A stretch of 64,000 nt of DNA from Prevotella herbatica (GCF_017347605.1 NZ_AP024484.1:1455501-1519500), one strand, 5' to 3'. Shown: positions 54,819-64,000, counted from the stretch's first letter. Notes: generated by a model not told the origin, from the letters alone. Numbers and translations: made by a program.

Positions 54819-55607
54819 TTATCGCTTACTGGTTGAAATTTTATTCTTACTCATTTTATTTTTTTGAGTAGTTGAATATTTCTTTATTGGAAGGTCTTTT
54901 ACAATAGTAGCCTTGACTATCTTTATATCATTGATTGGGCGATTATTATTATCTCTTTCTACATTTTGTATTTTATCGACTACATCCATACCATCCACTA
55001 CTTCACCAAATACTGTATATAGTCCGTCGAGATGTGGAGTACCTCCAATTGTCTGATAATCGTTTTGAATTTTTTCATTAAAGATAATTGTTCCTCCCGA
55101 TTTCTCAGTAAGTTCGTTAAGTTTTGTGTCAAGCATTTTTGGACCGAAAGTTTTTCCTGTTACTATATAAAATTGACATGAAGATGATGCATGATCCTTT
55201 GCATTTTCTTCTTGGGCTGCTGCCACAGCACCACGCTTATGATAATATTGAGGAAACCTTATTTCAGCAGGAATGGTATAATCTAGGGATACATTGCCTA
55301 ATAATTGACCAGAAACAGCCGTTTTACTTGAAGGATCACCTGTTTGAACCATAAAGTTAGGTATTACGCGATGAAACAAAATACCATTATAAAACCCTTC
55401 TTTTACTAGTTTAAGAAAGTTGTCTCGATGTTTGGGCGTTTCATTATATAGGGCGATTCTAATATTTCCTAAAGATGTTTCTATAGAAACTATACACCTG
55501 TCATTCAAAGACTTTGCGATCGAATCCGAATTATTATTTTGTGCAAAAATAGGTAGCGATATTATTGCAAACAAAACAGCAAATAAAATTTTATTTTTCA
55601 TTGTCAT
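54819..55607 (-). CDS. Periplasmic peptidyl-prolyl cis-trans isomerase (cyclophilin type)
   Basis: Cyclophilins speed proline isomerisation during protein folding. The protein of about 262 residues has a signal peptide (ILFAVLFAIISLPIFAQ), so it acts in the periplasm. Domain motifs are FLKLVKEGFYNGILFHRVIPNFMVQTGDP, SSCQFYIVTG and LDGLYTVFGEVVDGMDVVDKI. The C-terminal tail is lysine-rich. The start at 55607 (or 55601, 2 codons on) was chosen because the upstream extension would spoil the signal peptide. It is 57 bp downstream of yaaA. Confidence 0.92.
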   Translation of the reverse strand: MTMKNKILFAVLFAIISLPIFAQNNNSDSIAKSLNDRCIVSIETSLGNIRIALYNETPKHRDNFLKLVKEGFYNGILFHRVIPNFMVQTGDPSSKTAVSGQLLGNVSLDYTIPAEIRFPQYYHKRGAVAAAQEENAKDHASSSCQFYIVTGKTFGPKMLDTKLNELTEKSGGTIIFNEKIQNDYQTIGGTPHLDGLYTVFGEVVDGMDVVDKIQNVERDNNNRPINDIKIVKATIVKDLPIKKYSTTQKNKMSKNKISTSKR

Positions 55608-55664
55608 ATATATTGTAGAAGATGATTTATAGACTAATATCCACAAGCGGATAGATTGATATTT

Positions 55665-56414
55665 TTATAAAACGTAATTCCATTCTTCATTTGAATCATC
55701 AATACTGAAACCTTCATATTCAAATGATTTTAGTTCATCTATATTGGTAATTCTATTTTTAATGATGTAGCGTGCCATTGCTCCACGACACATTTTTGTA
55801 TAAATAACAATAGTCTTTAGTTTACCGTTTTTATCAACTTTAAAACTAGGAGTGATTACTTTTACTTCTTTTTTTACGCGTTTCCAATCAAACAAATTAC
55901 GCATTTCGTCGCTAGCTAAGTAGATAAGAATACCATCATCAGCTTTTATTTTATTGATAAACCAGTCTGTTAGAATTGGCTTCCAAAAATCAAACATCGA
56001 TTTTGAATTATGATTGGGAAGAGTAACGTTACCCTCCAAGCGATATTTATTGATCATGTCAAGCGGACGCAGGATACCATATAAAAAAGAACTAATCATA
56101 AGATGTTCATTGGCATATAGTAATTCACTGTCTGAAAGAGTTTCAGGAGCAAGTCTTTGGTAAACCATTCCATCATAGCAAAATGCGGCAGGTTGACGGA
56201 TACTGTTATCATGGAAAGAACGAAAACGTTTCCAGTTTTCTAAAGCCATATCTCTGTTTATATGCAACATTTCACATAATTCCTCAACAGAATAATTCAA
56301 CATCTGCATTGCATTGTCATTGGCATGACTTTGAAATGTAGGTTCAGTTGCAAATGAAATATCAGATGTAGCACATCCGGTCATTATTTTAGCACAGCCT
56401 ATTAGTATCTGCAT
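55665..56414 (-). CDS. yaaA: Peroxide stress protein YaaA (DUF328 family)
   Basis: YaaA limits free iron and DNA damage during peroxide stress in E. coli and binds DNA. The 249-residue protein has the family's LEELMHIS-like region (VEELCEMLHINRDMALENWKRF), the FCYDGMVYQRL segment, SSFLYGILRPLDMINKYRLEG and the C-terminal YEGFSIDDSNEEWNYVL. Length is normal. A perfect 18-bp palindrome lies about 90 bp upstream. It is followed by the cyclophilin gene. Confidence 0.92.
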   Translation of the reverse strand: MQILIGCAKIMTGCATSDISFATEPTFQSHANDNAMQMLNYSVEELCEMLHINRDMALENWKRFRSFHDNSIRQPAAFCYDGMVYQRLAPETLSDSELLYANEHLMISSFLYGILRPLDMINKYRLEGNVTLPNHNSKSMFDFWKPILTDWFINKIKADDGILIYLASDEMRNLFDWKRVKKEVKVITPSFKVDKNGKLKTIVIYTKMCRGAMARYIIKNRITNIDELKSFEYEGFSIDDSNEEWNYVL

Positions 56415-56500
56415 ATATTCTAATATTAATATTTTGCAAATATAGTGATTTCACTTTATAAAACAAATGAATATTATAAAGTATATGCTTATAATGATGA

Positions 56501-56518
56501 ATTAAGTAATTACTTAAT
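56501..56518. promoter_or_regulatory. Perfect 18-bp palindrome upstream of yaaA
   Basis: ATTAAGTAATTACTTAAT is fully self-complementary. It lies 87 bp before the yaaA start and could be an operator for a dimeric regulator. AT-rich chance occurrence cannot be excluded. Confidence 0.4.
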
Positions 56519-56533
56519 TGTAATAACATAATA

Positions 56534-56571
56534 AAGGGGAAAGTGTAATATATATTATACACAATCCCCTT
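56534..56571 (-). terminator. aspA terminator
   Basis: AAGGGGA and AGTGTA on one side pair with TACAC and TCCCCTT on the other, with small internal irregularities. On the minus strand a T-rich tail follows, 27 bp after the aspA stop. Confidence 0.72.
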
Positions 56572-56597
56572 ACTTATTTGAGTTGATAATAGTTGAT

Positions 56598-58010
56598 CTA
56601 CTTTATAAACTTATGAGAAACAAGCATGTTCTTTGGATTCAAAGCTTCATCAAGTTTTTCTTGTGTCATCAATCCCTGTTCCAATACGATATCATATACA
56701 GAACGGTCTGTCTCAAGAGCTTCTTTGGCAACCTTTGTACAAGTCTTGTAACCGATATATGGATTAAGAGCTGTAACGATACCAATAGAATTCTTTACCA
56801 TTTCATAGCAACGTTCTTTGTTGACTGTTATGCCAAGAATACATTCCTCTACAAGCGTATCGATTGCATTACTTAACCATACCAGACTCTCAAACAAAGA
56901 CTCTGTTATTACTGGTTCCATTACATTAAGTTCCAACTGTCCTGCTTCGGCAGCGAAAGAAATGGTTGTATCATTTCCTATTACCTTGAAACATACCTGA
57001 TTTGTAACCTCTGGAATAACTGGATTAACTTTTCCTGGCATGATAGATGAACCAGGAGCCTTTGGAGGAAGATTAATCTCATTCAGACCACAACGTGGAC
57101 CTGATGCCATAAGACGCAAGTCATTACAAATCTTTGAAAGTTTGATGGCAAGACGCTTCAATGCTGAAGAGTAGCTAACGTATGCACCAGTATCAGGAGT
57201 AGCCTCTACTAAGTCGGTAGCTGAAACGAAAGGTTCGCCAGTAAGCTTGCTAAGATTAGCTGCACATAGTTTAGCAAATCCTGGAACAGCATTAAGGCCT
57301 GTACCAATTGCAGTACCACCCATGTTAATTTCATGAAGCAACTTCACGTTACGTTCAAGATTCAATATTTCCTCTTCAAGGTTGTTAGCATAAGCACTAA
57401 ATTCCTGTCCGCTGGTCATTGGCACAGCATCCTGAAGTTGCGTACGTCCCATCTTGATGACATCCTTAAATTCCTCACCCTTATAACGCAATGCGCTTAT
57501 GAGTCCTGTTAGGCTTGAAACAAGATTTTTGTTCATTCTGATTATTGCTAATCTTATTGATGTAGGATATACGTCATTTGTAGACTGTCCGCAATTCACA
57601 TGGTCGTTAGGATAGCAATACTGATACTCTCCCTTTTTATGACCCATTATTTCAAGCGCACGGTTAGCAATAACTTCGTTGGCATTCATATTTACAGATG
57701 TACCTGCCCCACCCTGCATCATGTCAATAGGGAAGTTTTCGTGAAGTTTACCGTCAATTAATTCCTGACAAGCTTTGCTTATTGCGCCAGATATTTCATC
57801 ATTGATCACACCAAGCGAATGGTTAGTCTGGATAGCAGCCAATTTAACGTATGCCATTGCGATTATATAATCAGGATAGTCACGCATCTTCTTACGTGAT
57901 ATATGATAGTTGTTGATGCCACGCTGTGTCTGTACACCATAATATGCATCAACTGGAACTTTTAATTCACCTAAGAGATCAGACTCTAATCTAAATTTTT
58001 CTTCTGCCAT
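56598..58010 (-). CDS. aspA: Aspartate ammonia-lyase
   Basis: AspA converts aspartate to fumarate and ammonia. The protein of 470 residues starts at 58010 (MAEEKFRLESDLLGELKVP), as relatives do; the longer frame adds an unrelated tail. It has the GGAGTSVNMNANEV segment, and the signature GSSIMPGKVNP (about residue 318). It belongs to a cluster with a porin, asparaginase and Dcu carrier on the same strand, supplying fumarate as anaerobic electron acceptor. Confidence 0.95.
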   Translation of the reverse strand: MAEEKFRLESDLLGELKVPVDAYYGVQTQRGINNYHISRKKMRDYPDYIIAMAYVKLAAIQTNHSLGVINDEISGAISKACQELIDGKLHENFPIDMMQGGAGTSVNMNANEVIANRALEIMGHKKGEYQYCYPNDHVNCGQSTNDVYPTSIRLAIIRMNKNLVSSLTGLISALRYKGEEFKDVIKMGRTQLQDAVPMTSGQEFSAYANNLEEEILNLERNVKLLHEINMGGTAIGTGLNAVPGFAKLCAANLSKLTGEPFVSATDLVEATPDTGAYVSYSSALKRLAIKLSKICNDLRLMASGPRCGLNEINLPPKAPGSSIMPGKVNPVIPEVTNQVCFKVIGNDTTISFAAEAGQLELNVMEPVITESLFESLVWLSNAIDTLVEECILGITVNKERCYEMVKNSIGIVTALNPYIGYKTCTKVAKEALETDRSVYDIVLEQGLMTQEKLDEALNPKNMLVSHKFIK

Positions 58011-58134
58011 AATATTGAGTTTATTTTTTTGTAGAGAGTCAACATGATTATTAAGCATGTCAACTCTCAATTTGTTGTTGTGCAAAATTACACTTTTATT
58101 TTATCAAATTAATCTTTTTACCTTAGCATATTTT

Positions 58135-59355
58135 TTAGTATGCCTTTATCCTATACATGAAACCAATTTCTATGCGATTCGTGTTATAGTCTTTAAGTCC
58201 ACACTTCTCGCTATAGTCGTATTTGCGTCCTGTATAAGAAAGGAATACGCGGAAGTCCTGATCTTTTATAGGATAGTATTCTATACTTCCAATATAAGCA
58301 AATGACTTTCTATAGTCTTTGTATTTTTCTATCTTACTGACGCTTGCAGTCTCATACATACCTTTTACCATGAAATTCCATTGTGGAGCGAATTGCCAAT
58401 TAAGTTTTGTTATAAATGAATTGTAATGCACATCACTGAAGTACATGTTCTTATCAGCAACAGGTTGACCATCGCTTGTAGGCATAGACAGTTCGCTACT
58501 TGCAATCTTTAATCTGTCAAGAGCATCCCATGCACCCATATAGTCGAAATACCATTGAGCTTTTGGTAATGCCAACTGCTGTCCAAGTACAAACATTCTT
58601 GAATATTTGTTCTTAGCCTCAGTCTGAGTACCCCATGACCAACGAGTATTGAGAAGTCCACCTGCAAAACTACCATTCCAGTTTACAATATATGTAAGAG
58701 GACTATTAGCTTGTTCTAGAGTACGACTTGTTGTTCCGTCACTTTCAATAGACTTGGCGCCTGCACCATATTCATTAACAAGTTTGCCATTATTGGCATT
58801 TGAAATTTCAACAGCAATTTCCTGAGAAGGAACTGGCTTATAAGAAGCCACAACACCAGCCATAAAGTTATCCATATTGTCAACCATATCAGAATACTGG
58901 TAGATATACATAGGATTCTCATCAAATTCAAATCCACCCCATATCTGACACATCTTACCGGCTTGGAGACTTAACTTGTTGTTGAACTTATATCCAACCA
59001 TCATAATGTCTGTAGCCTTGGCAAAATTATCTTGACTCTTGGCATCTGTAGCCTTGTTCAATCTATGACGCAAACGATAGAATAGATGGTCACCGATATT
59101 ACCTTTTATCTCAAGACGCAACTGCTTGTTGGCAAATCCTGTTGCCCAGTCCTGTCTGTCTGCTTTATCAGCTCTAAAGCTATAAGCATAATTGAGATAT
59201 AAGTTGAATGCATCATTTTTCTTTTCCAAATTCAGCACTTTTTCTGCAAGTGATTTATAATTACCATCATTGCCGCCCATACCGGTATTTTCTCCTTGTG
59301 CGCTTGCTGTTAATGTTGCAGCAAGTAATGCACTTATTATCAACATTTTCTTCAT
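58135..59355 (-). CDS. Outer-membrane porin of the aspartate/fumarate cluster
   Basis: The 406-residue protein has a signal peptide (MKKMLIISALLAATLTASAQ), a short coiled-coil-like segment (YKSLAEKVLNLEKKND) and a series of barrel strands (FNLYLNYAYSFRAD, RLEIKGNIGDHLFYRLRHRL, KLSLQAGKM), ending in NRIEIGFMYRIKAY. The pattern resembles phosphate-selective OprO/OprP-type porins. Position between aspA and the asparaginase gene suggests it lets amino acids or C4-dicarboxylates through the outer membrane; this is inference. Confidence 0.78.
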   Translation of the reverse strand: MKKMLIISALLAATLTASAQGENTGMGGNDGNYKSLAEKVLNLEKKNDAFNLYLNYAYSFRADKADRQDWATGFANKQLRLEIKGNIGDHLFYRLRHRLNKATDAKSQDNFAKATDIMMVGYKFNNKLSLQAGKMCQIWGGFEFDENPMYIYQYSDMVDNMDNFMAGVVASYKPVPSQEIAVEISNANNGKLVNEYGAGAKSIESDGTTSRTLEQANSPLTYIVNWNGSFAGGLLNTRWSWGTQTEAKNKYSRMFVLGQQLALPKAQWYFDYMGAWDALDRLKIASSELSMPTSDGQPVADKNMYFSDVHYNSFITKLNWQFAPQWNFMVKGMYETASVSKIEKYKDYRKSFAYIGSIEYYPIKDQDFRVFLSYTGRKYDYSEKCGLKDYNTNRIEIGFMYRIKAY

Positions 59356-59427
59356 AGTTTTATTGATGCTTAAGTTTTATAAAAGTCTTTTCGTAAATTT
59401 TTTATGAGAGAACACATATAGTGAGCA

Positions 59428-60477
59428 TCAATACTCCTGGAAGTATTTCTGAATCTGCTGCCAGTCGTGTGTCTTTGTAAGAGCCAACTGAAGAAGAATA
59501 CGTGCTTTTTGCGGGTTAAGGTTTAGGGCTGCAACAAAGTGATACTTGCTGTCATCTACCTCACCGTTAAGACATGTTGGACCTGTTGGAACACGGCTTG
59601 AACGAACAATCTGAATTCCGCTGTTCTGTGCCTTTACTGCTACGTCAAAAACATCTTTGTAGAAGTTGCCGTCACCGACACCTGCCAAAACTATACCGTC
59701 AAACTTTGCGTTTACGAAAGCCTGCATTGGAAGTGGAGATGCATTAGCATAACCATATACGATACCAACCAATGGGAGTTTAGTAAGATTGTCTACATTA
59801 AATTCACTCTGTGTTGTGTGCTTGTATGTAGGTTCAAGGATATAATATGGCTTACCATTATAAACATATCCTATTTCTCCATAAGTACCCTTAAATGTAG
59901 CACAGTCTGTAGTGTTAGTCTTAATAAGAGACTTTGCATCAATGAGTTTATTGTTCATGCAAGCCATTACACCGTGACCTTTTGATGCTGGATCAACAAG
60001 AGCTGCCACACCATTATACAGATTGGCTGGACCATCAGCACTTATTGCTGTTGAAGGACGCATACTACCAACTAGAATAACAGGTTTGTCACTATGAACG
60101 GTAAGAGTCAAAAAATATGCGGTCTCTTCCATTGTGTCTGTTCCATGAGTAACGAGTACACCGTCGTAACCTTCTTCGTTTAGAAGTTGATTAATACGCT
60201 TTGCTAGTTTCAACCAAACATCGTCGTTCATATCCTGACTACCAATATTCACAAGCTGTTCGCCGCTTACATCAGCAAGATCTTTGATCTGCGGAACAGC
60301 ATCAATAAGAGTTTGTATGCCAACTTGTCCTGCACCATAAGCAGAAGATGTGGCACTTGCACTTACACCGGCAATTGTACCACCGGTAGCGATTATACGA
60401 ATCTTAGGTTTGGCGCTTATCGTCAATGTGAACGCTAATGCCAAAATCATTAAAAAGGAAATTTTAAATGTCTTCAT
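59428..60477 (-). CDS. ansB: Type II (periplasmic) L-asparaginase
   Basis: L-asparaginase hydrolyses asparagine to aspartate and ammonia. The 349-residue protein has a signal peptide (ISFLMILALAFTLTISA), so it should work in the periplasm. It has both active-site segments, IIATGGTIAGV (Thr near residue 33) and VLVTHGTDTMEETAYFL (about residue 109), and the STAISADGPANLYNGV region. Length is normal for type II. It lies directly before the porin gene and after the Dcu carrier gene. Confidence 0.95.
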   Translation of the reverse strand: MKTFKISFLMILALAFTLTISAKPKIRIIATGGTIAGVSASATSSAYGAGQVGIQTLIDAVPQIKDLADVSGEQLVNIGSQDMNDDVWLKLAKRINQLLNEEGYDGVLVTHGTDTMEETAYFLTLTVHSDKPVILVGSMRPSTAISADGPANLYNGVAALVDPASKGHGVMACMNNKLIDAKSLIKTNTTDCATFKGTYGEIGYVYNGKPYYILEPTYKHTTQSEFNVDNLTKLPLVGIVYGYANASPLPMQAFVNAKFDGIVLAGVGDGNFYKDVFDVAVKAQNSGIQIVRSSRVPTGPTCLNGEVDDSKYHFVAALNLNPQKARILLQLALTKTHDWQQIQKYFQEY

Positions 60478-60509
60478 AACTGAATATTTTTAAAAGATTA
60501 GTAATATTA

Positions 60510-61856
60510 TTAATAAAATAGGTTTATAATAAGATAGCCTACTCCTATTGATACAAATGTAGTTATAAAACCAGAAAGTTGGAATGAGTGATTTATTACA
60601 TACTTTCCTATTTTTGTAGTACCTGTTCGGTCAAAGTTTATCGCTGCCACTTCTGTAGGATAGTTTGGAATGAAGAAATATCCATTCACAGCTGGGAACA
60701 TAGCCACAAGAGCAAGTGGACTTATACCCAGACCAATGCCTAAAGGATAAAGTGTGCGAACTGTTGCTGCCTGAGAGAATAGCATTATTGACATGAAGAA
60801 CAATGCGACAGCAAATAAAAATGGATATTGAGTAACGATGTCTGCAATATGCAATTTGAAAAATTCTATGTTTCCATTAAAGAAAGTATCTCCCATCCAG
60901 GCAATACCAAAGATGCTCACCATGGCGTTCATTCCTGCTGCAAAAACATTTCCCTTTACTGCTTCTACTACATTTGCTTTGCCAACAAGTAGTATTAATG
61001 CAGCTACTGACATCATTATAATTTCTATCGTTTCAGGCATTCCCAAACGAGTCATCTCTCCATCAACATTGAAAGAAGGGCGAAGTGAAGGTACTGATCC
61101 AAATATAACAACTAATAATACGCCTAAAATAAATGCCATGACAGAATATTTAGCACGTGGATTTGGAGTTGTTATAAGTTTCTCCATGTTATTTTTATCT
61201 TCCTCTGGATTTATAGTGCCATCTTTAATTCGACGCTGGTATTCAGGATCATCATCAAGTTCCTTCCCTACTCTATTTTGTACAAACGAAGCAACAAGTA
61301 TTGCAATAAGTGATGCTGGAATGCACACCAACATAATATCTTTTAATTCAATACCTCTTCCACCAAGTAAGTCTGTTGATATGATTGCAGCTGTAGCTGC
61401 AGAAACGGGACTTCCCGTAATACCCAATGATGCTGCAATAGTTGCTACGCTCAATGGGCGTTCAGGTCTGATCTTTGAATTTGTAGCTATCTCTGATATA
61501 ATAGGTAAAAGAGAATAAGACGTATGTGCTGTACCTGCAACAAGGCAAAACAACCAAGTTACCAAAGGACCATAATATGTAATCTGTTCAGGATGTTTGC
61601 GCAGAAACTTTGCTGCAAGGCCTACAAGATAATCTAATCCTCCGGAGGCTTGCAGGGCTGCCGCGGCGGTTATTACAGAAACAATAATCAACATCACGTC
61701 AATAGGAACGTTACCAGGCTTCTGTCCAAAGACAAATACGAGGATAAATACACCTACCATTCCGTAGATACCAAGTCCGATGCTGCCAACGCGAGCACCG
61801 ATGAAAATCAATGCCAGAACTATAAAGAATTGCAATAATACTAAAAAGGTTACCAT
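60510..61856 (-). CDS. Anaerobic C4-dicarboxylate transporter (DcuA/DcuB family)
   Basis: Dcu carriers exchange aspartate, fumarate or malate for succinate during anaerobic growth. The 448-residue protein has about ten membrane helices and the family's features: QKPGNVPIDVMLIIVSVITAAAALQASGGLDYLVG, GTAHTSYSLLPIISEIA, and ITGSPVSAATAAII. It heads the cluster dcu-ansB-porin-aspA. An AraC-type regulator gene is transcribed divergently 172 bp away and is the likely controller. Confidence 0.94.
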   Translation of the reverse strand: MVTFLVLLQFFIVLALIFIGARVGSIGLGIYGMVGVFILVFVFGQKPGNVPIDVMLIIVSVITAAAALQASGGLDYLVGLAAKFLRKHPEQITYYGPLVTWLFCLVAGTAHTSYSLLPIISEIATNSKIRPERPLSVATIAASLGITGSPVSAATAAIISTDLLGGRGIELKDIMLVCIPASLIAILVASFVQNRVGKELDDDPEYQRRIKDGTINPEEDKNNMEKLITTPNPRAKYSVMAFILGVLLVVIFGSVPSLRPSFNVDGEMTRLGMPETIEIIMMSVAALILLVGKANVVEAVKGNVFAAGMNAMVSIFGIAWMGDTFFNGNIEFFKLHIADIVTQYPFLFAVALFFMSIMLFSQAATVRTLYPLGIGLGISPLALVAMFPAVNGYFFIPNYPTEVAAINFDRTGTTKIGKYVINHSFQLSGFITTFVSIGVGYLIINLFY

Positions 61857-61969
61857 ATTTGCAGGTTTAATTGTTTAGGTGAAATTGTCTATTAATATCT
61901 AATGTTTAATGTCATTTTGCAAAATTATATGTTTTTTTTGAACATGTATTTATATAATTCAAACCATTT

Positions 61970-62000
61970 TTTGTAAAATCGGAAACATTTTGTATATTTG
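61970..62000 (+). promoter_or_regulatory. Promoter of the AraC-type regulator (TTTG-N19-TATATTTG)
   Basis: TTTG at 61970-61973 and TATATTTG at 61993-62000, 19 bp apart, 28 bp before the ATG at 62029. Confidence 0.75.
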
Positions 62001-62028
62001 CCAATTATTGACCTTAAAAATAAACATT

Positions 62029-62907
62029 ATGGACAAGGGAAATTCACATAGCCTACAGGAATTTGCAGTTCAAAACAACATCAAAGACTTATACGGTGCA
62101 ATTGTGGCAACGATGCCTGTTAATCAGGAAACATTTGAGTCTATAACTAAACAATTGAAGTATGTGAACTTCTATACTATTTTTGTGCTTGTTGATGGAG
62201 AGGCGGAAATTATCATCAACGAAAAGAATATAAGATTGGCTCAACAGAGTATTATAAGAATGGCTCATACGCAGAATACTGAATTTGTAAAATGTACAAA
62301 CGAACTTGATGGATACTTTCTTTTCTGCGAGACAAATTTCTACAATAATATACTTGAAAATGATCCTAATATGCAGGATATTTTACAACGCAACATTCTT
62401 GACTCATATCTCTATTTTGATATTACAGAAGCTAAGATCTCTGAACTTTTAGGAATAATAATGCAAGTGGAAAAAACAATAAGTCAACCACATTTATATA
62501 AAAAGGAGATGCTAAGTTTCCTTGTGCATTTAGCTCAAATGCATGTTAATGAACTCATTGACAGCGCAAGCAATGAATTACACGACATGAAGCATAAGGA
62601 AAACATATTCAAAATATTTATACACCTTGCTTCAAATAACTTTAAAAAGGAAAGACAGATTAATTTCTATGCCGATAGAATGAATATCACGTCTACTTAT
62701 CTTTCAAGGATAGTGCGTGAAGTTTCAGGAAATACTGTTTGTGGATATTTACAGAGCTTTTTATACAGCGAAGCCTGCAAAATGCTTAAGATGACTGATA
62801 AAACTATTGGCGAGATTTCAACTGAGCTTAAATTTAATGACCAATCGGCATTTACTAAGTTTTTTAAGCAGAAATCAGGAATCTCGCCAAAAGCATATCG
62901 CGAATGA
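62029..62907 (+). CDS. AraC family transcriptional regulator
   Basis: The 292-residue protein has an N-terminal cupin-like sensing region (FYTIFVLVDGEAEIIINEKNIRLAQQSI) and a C-terminal double helix-turn-helix (FYADRMNITSTYLSRIVREVSGNTVCGYLQ, then IGEISTELKFNDQSAFTKFFKQKSGISPKAYRE), the classic AraC end. The ATG at 62029 was chosen; the longer frame lies in the promoter. It is divergent from the dcu-ansB-porin-aspA cluster and probably responds to a related metabolite or redox state. Confidence 0.9.
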   Translation: MDKGNSHSLQEFAVQNNIKDLYGAIVATMPVNQETFESITKQLKYVNFYTIFVLVDGEAEIIINEKNIRLAQQSIIRMAHTQNTEFVKCTNELDGYFLFCETNFYNNILENDPNMQDILQRNILDSYLYFDITEAKISELLGIIMQVEKTISQPHLYKKEMLSFLVHLAQMHVNELIDSASNELHDMKHKENIFKIFIHLASNNFKKERQINFYADRMNITSTYLSRIVREVSGNTVCGYLQSFLYSEACKMLKMTDKTIGEISTELKFNDQSAFTKFFKQKSGISPKAYRE

Positions 62908-62909
62908 TT

Positions 62910-64000
62910 TTATTCAAATATTGAATTACCTACACAGGCATTAGGCATCTGAATATGTAGCATGCTGCATATTGTTGGGGCAATGTCTGTCATACTTGTA
63001 GGCTTTGAAGTTTCACCGTGCTTGATATTCCATCCCATGAATATCAAAGGAATATGTGAATCATCTGGATTCCATAATCCGTGGGTTGTACCTTTATAAT
63101 TAGCATCATTACTTGCATCTATCCAACCAGGGTTGGTAATAAGAAGTAAGTCTCCCCCACGTTCACGACTATAACCATTTATTATTCTTTCACGTATTGG
63201 TTGTGAAATACTTTGTGCGGCAACATTATCATAATCTACAACAAAGGCAACATTGTCATCTTTTTCGAATTCCTTTTTTGCAGCAGCCTTTACTTCATCA
63301 AGTTTCAGCCCCGCTTTTTCAATGCTTTCATGATCAAGAAATATACGTAATGAGTTTTCACCAAGTATTAGTCTGGCTGTTGTTTTAAATTGCTTTTGTA
63401 GAGTTTCATTCACACTTTTAGCCACGTTCCAGCCTTCAAATCCTCCTGCTGGTAAACGATGTGAACGCATGAAGTTTGGATTATGTGAACCTCCATGGTC
63501 AGCACTTAAAAACAATAAAAAATTACCTTTACCAACCGTTGCATCAAGGTAATTAAAGAATTGTGCAATATCTTTGTCTAGTTGCAGATATACATCATGA
63601 TTTTCTTTGCCACGTGTGCTATACGCATGTCCAATAGCATCAGTTGATGAAACACTTACAGCCAACATATCTGTTGTGCTACCCTGCCCTAGCTTCTCAT
63701 TTTCAATAGCTGCTTCAGCCATCTTAAATGTCATTGTTACTCCTTGATCGCTGGTTTTAATATCAAATCCAGGTTTTGTACTATTCTGTTTATTGAAATC
63801 AGTAACCCATTTCGGCAATTCTTTCATGTAGAATGTGCTGCTTACAAAATGTCCTGCACTGGTATCCCACCAATATGCAGCATCAGCACTATGTCCTGCA
63901 GGAAGTATTGAAGCTCTGTCTTTCAGGGCAACACCAATAACCTTTGACTTAAAGTTTGTTGCTAGTTTTAGTTCATCACCTATTGTAGAAGCCAATAGTC
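62910..64000 (-). CDS. Alkaline phosphatase family protein, C-terminal part (5' end outside window)
   Basis: The frame is open to the right window edge; the apparent TTG start at 63995 is internal. The visible 363 residues or so hold the alkaline phosphatase superfamily metal sites: VSVSSTDAIGHAYSTRG, LLFLSADHGGSHN, and THGLWNPDDSHIPLIFMGWNI near the C-terminus. It resembles the PafA-type periplasmic phosphatase of Bacteroidota, which splits phosphate monoesters. The nucleophile region lies outside the window. It is convergent with the AraC gene, 2 bp apart. Confidence 0.87.
   Translation of the reverse strand, partial: LLASTIGDELKLATNFKSKVIGVALKDRASILPAGHSADAAYWWDTSAGHFVSSTFYMKELPKWVTDFNKQNSTKPGFDIKTSDQGVTMTFKMAEAAIENEKLGQGSTTDMLAVSVSSTDAIGHAYSTRGKENHDVYLQLDKDIAQFFNYLDATVGKGNFLLFLSADHGGSHNPNFMRSHRLPAGGFEGWNVAKSVNETLQKQFKTTARLILGENSLRIFLDHESIEKAGLKLDEVKAAAKKEFEKDDNVAFVVDYDNVAAQSISQPIRERIINGYSRERGGDLLLITNPGWIDASNDANYKGTTHGLWNPDDSHIPLIFMGWNIKHGETSKPTSMTDIAPTICSMLHIQMPNACVGNSIFE

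Noticed and set aside
60838..61518. 226-codon frame opposite the Dcu carrier gene
   Set aside because: It is the reverse strand of a clear membrane transporter gene and shows no domain of its own.

Overview
The window looks like chromosomal DNA of an anaerobic member of the Bacteroidota, most likely Prevotellaceae (Prevotella or Segatella-like). This rests on AT-rich DNA, many starts without a Shine-Dalgarno sequence, repeated promoters of the Bacteroidota type (TTTG, about 19 bp, TAnnTTTG), several carboxypeptidase-regulatory-domain outer-membrane beta-barrels, a GG-type radical-SAM peptide locus, and a fumarate-generating anaerobic module. No rRNA, CRISPR array or intact mobile element was seen.

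Layout. 1-22131 is mostly plus-strand housekeeping: the end of dsbD, a cysteine desulfidase-like gene, tRNA-Arg, an ADP-ribosylglycohydrolase, argS, RNase H, ribD (minus), a large beta-barrel, prmC-recX-comF, pyrE-SRPBCC-argH-lipoprotein, tRNA-Gly and tRNA-Leu, a TPR lipoprotein with a thioredoxin-like partner, a ComM/YifB ATPase and metG. 22132-23427 is a gene-free element with large inverted arms. 23428-36835 (minus) is an accessory region: a radical-SAM modified peptide locus (precursor, SPASM maturase, beta-barrel, C39-peptidase ABC exporter, short HlyD-like protein) followed by duplicated and decayed units (beta-barrels, a DUF3244-like gene and its pseudogene, three copies of one promoter cassette, an IS4-type relic). 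A TPR/HTH regulator is transcribed divergently at 37220. 38830-46313 holds tRNA/rRNA modification, SufE, U32 and C1 peptidases, a histidine phosphatase and two PLP enzymes of sulfur amino acid metabolism. 46473-50473 is a TPP-riboswitch operon thiD-thiE-thiC-thi4. 50474-51639 is a second gene-free element of the same architecture as the first. Then come a GNAT, a sirtuin and nadA, a DnaA-box-rich intergenic region at about 54110-54445, tRNA-Leu, a cyclophilin, yaaA, the module aspA-porin-ansB-dcu with a divergent AraC regulator, and a partial alkaline phosphatase.

How parts work together. The asparaginase, aspartase, C4-dicarboxylate carrier and porin form a route from asparagine to fumarate with succinate exchange, suited to fumarate respiration. 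The thiamine operon uses a histidine-type (sulfide-dependent) Thi4 instead of ThiG/ThiH/ThiS. The peptide locus has precursor, modification, leader removal and export in one operon.

Most unusual signal. Two long non-coding elements (about 22326-23345 and 50630-51436) share no obvious sequence but share a plan: long inverted arms built from a short motif repeated about every 10 bp, around a central array of short repeats with an exact 22-bp period. All comparisons were made by eye; no database search or folding program was run.
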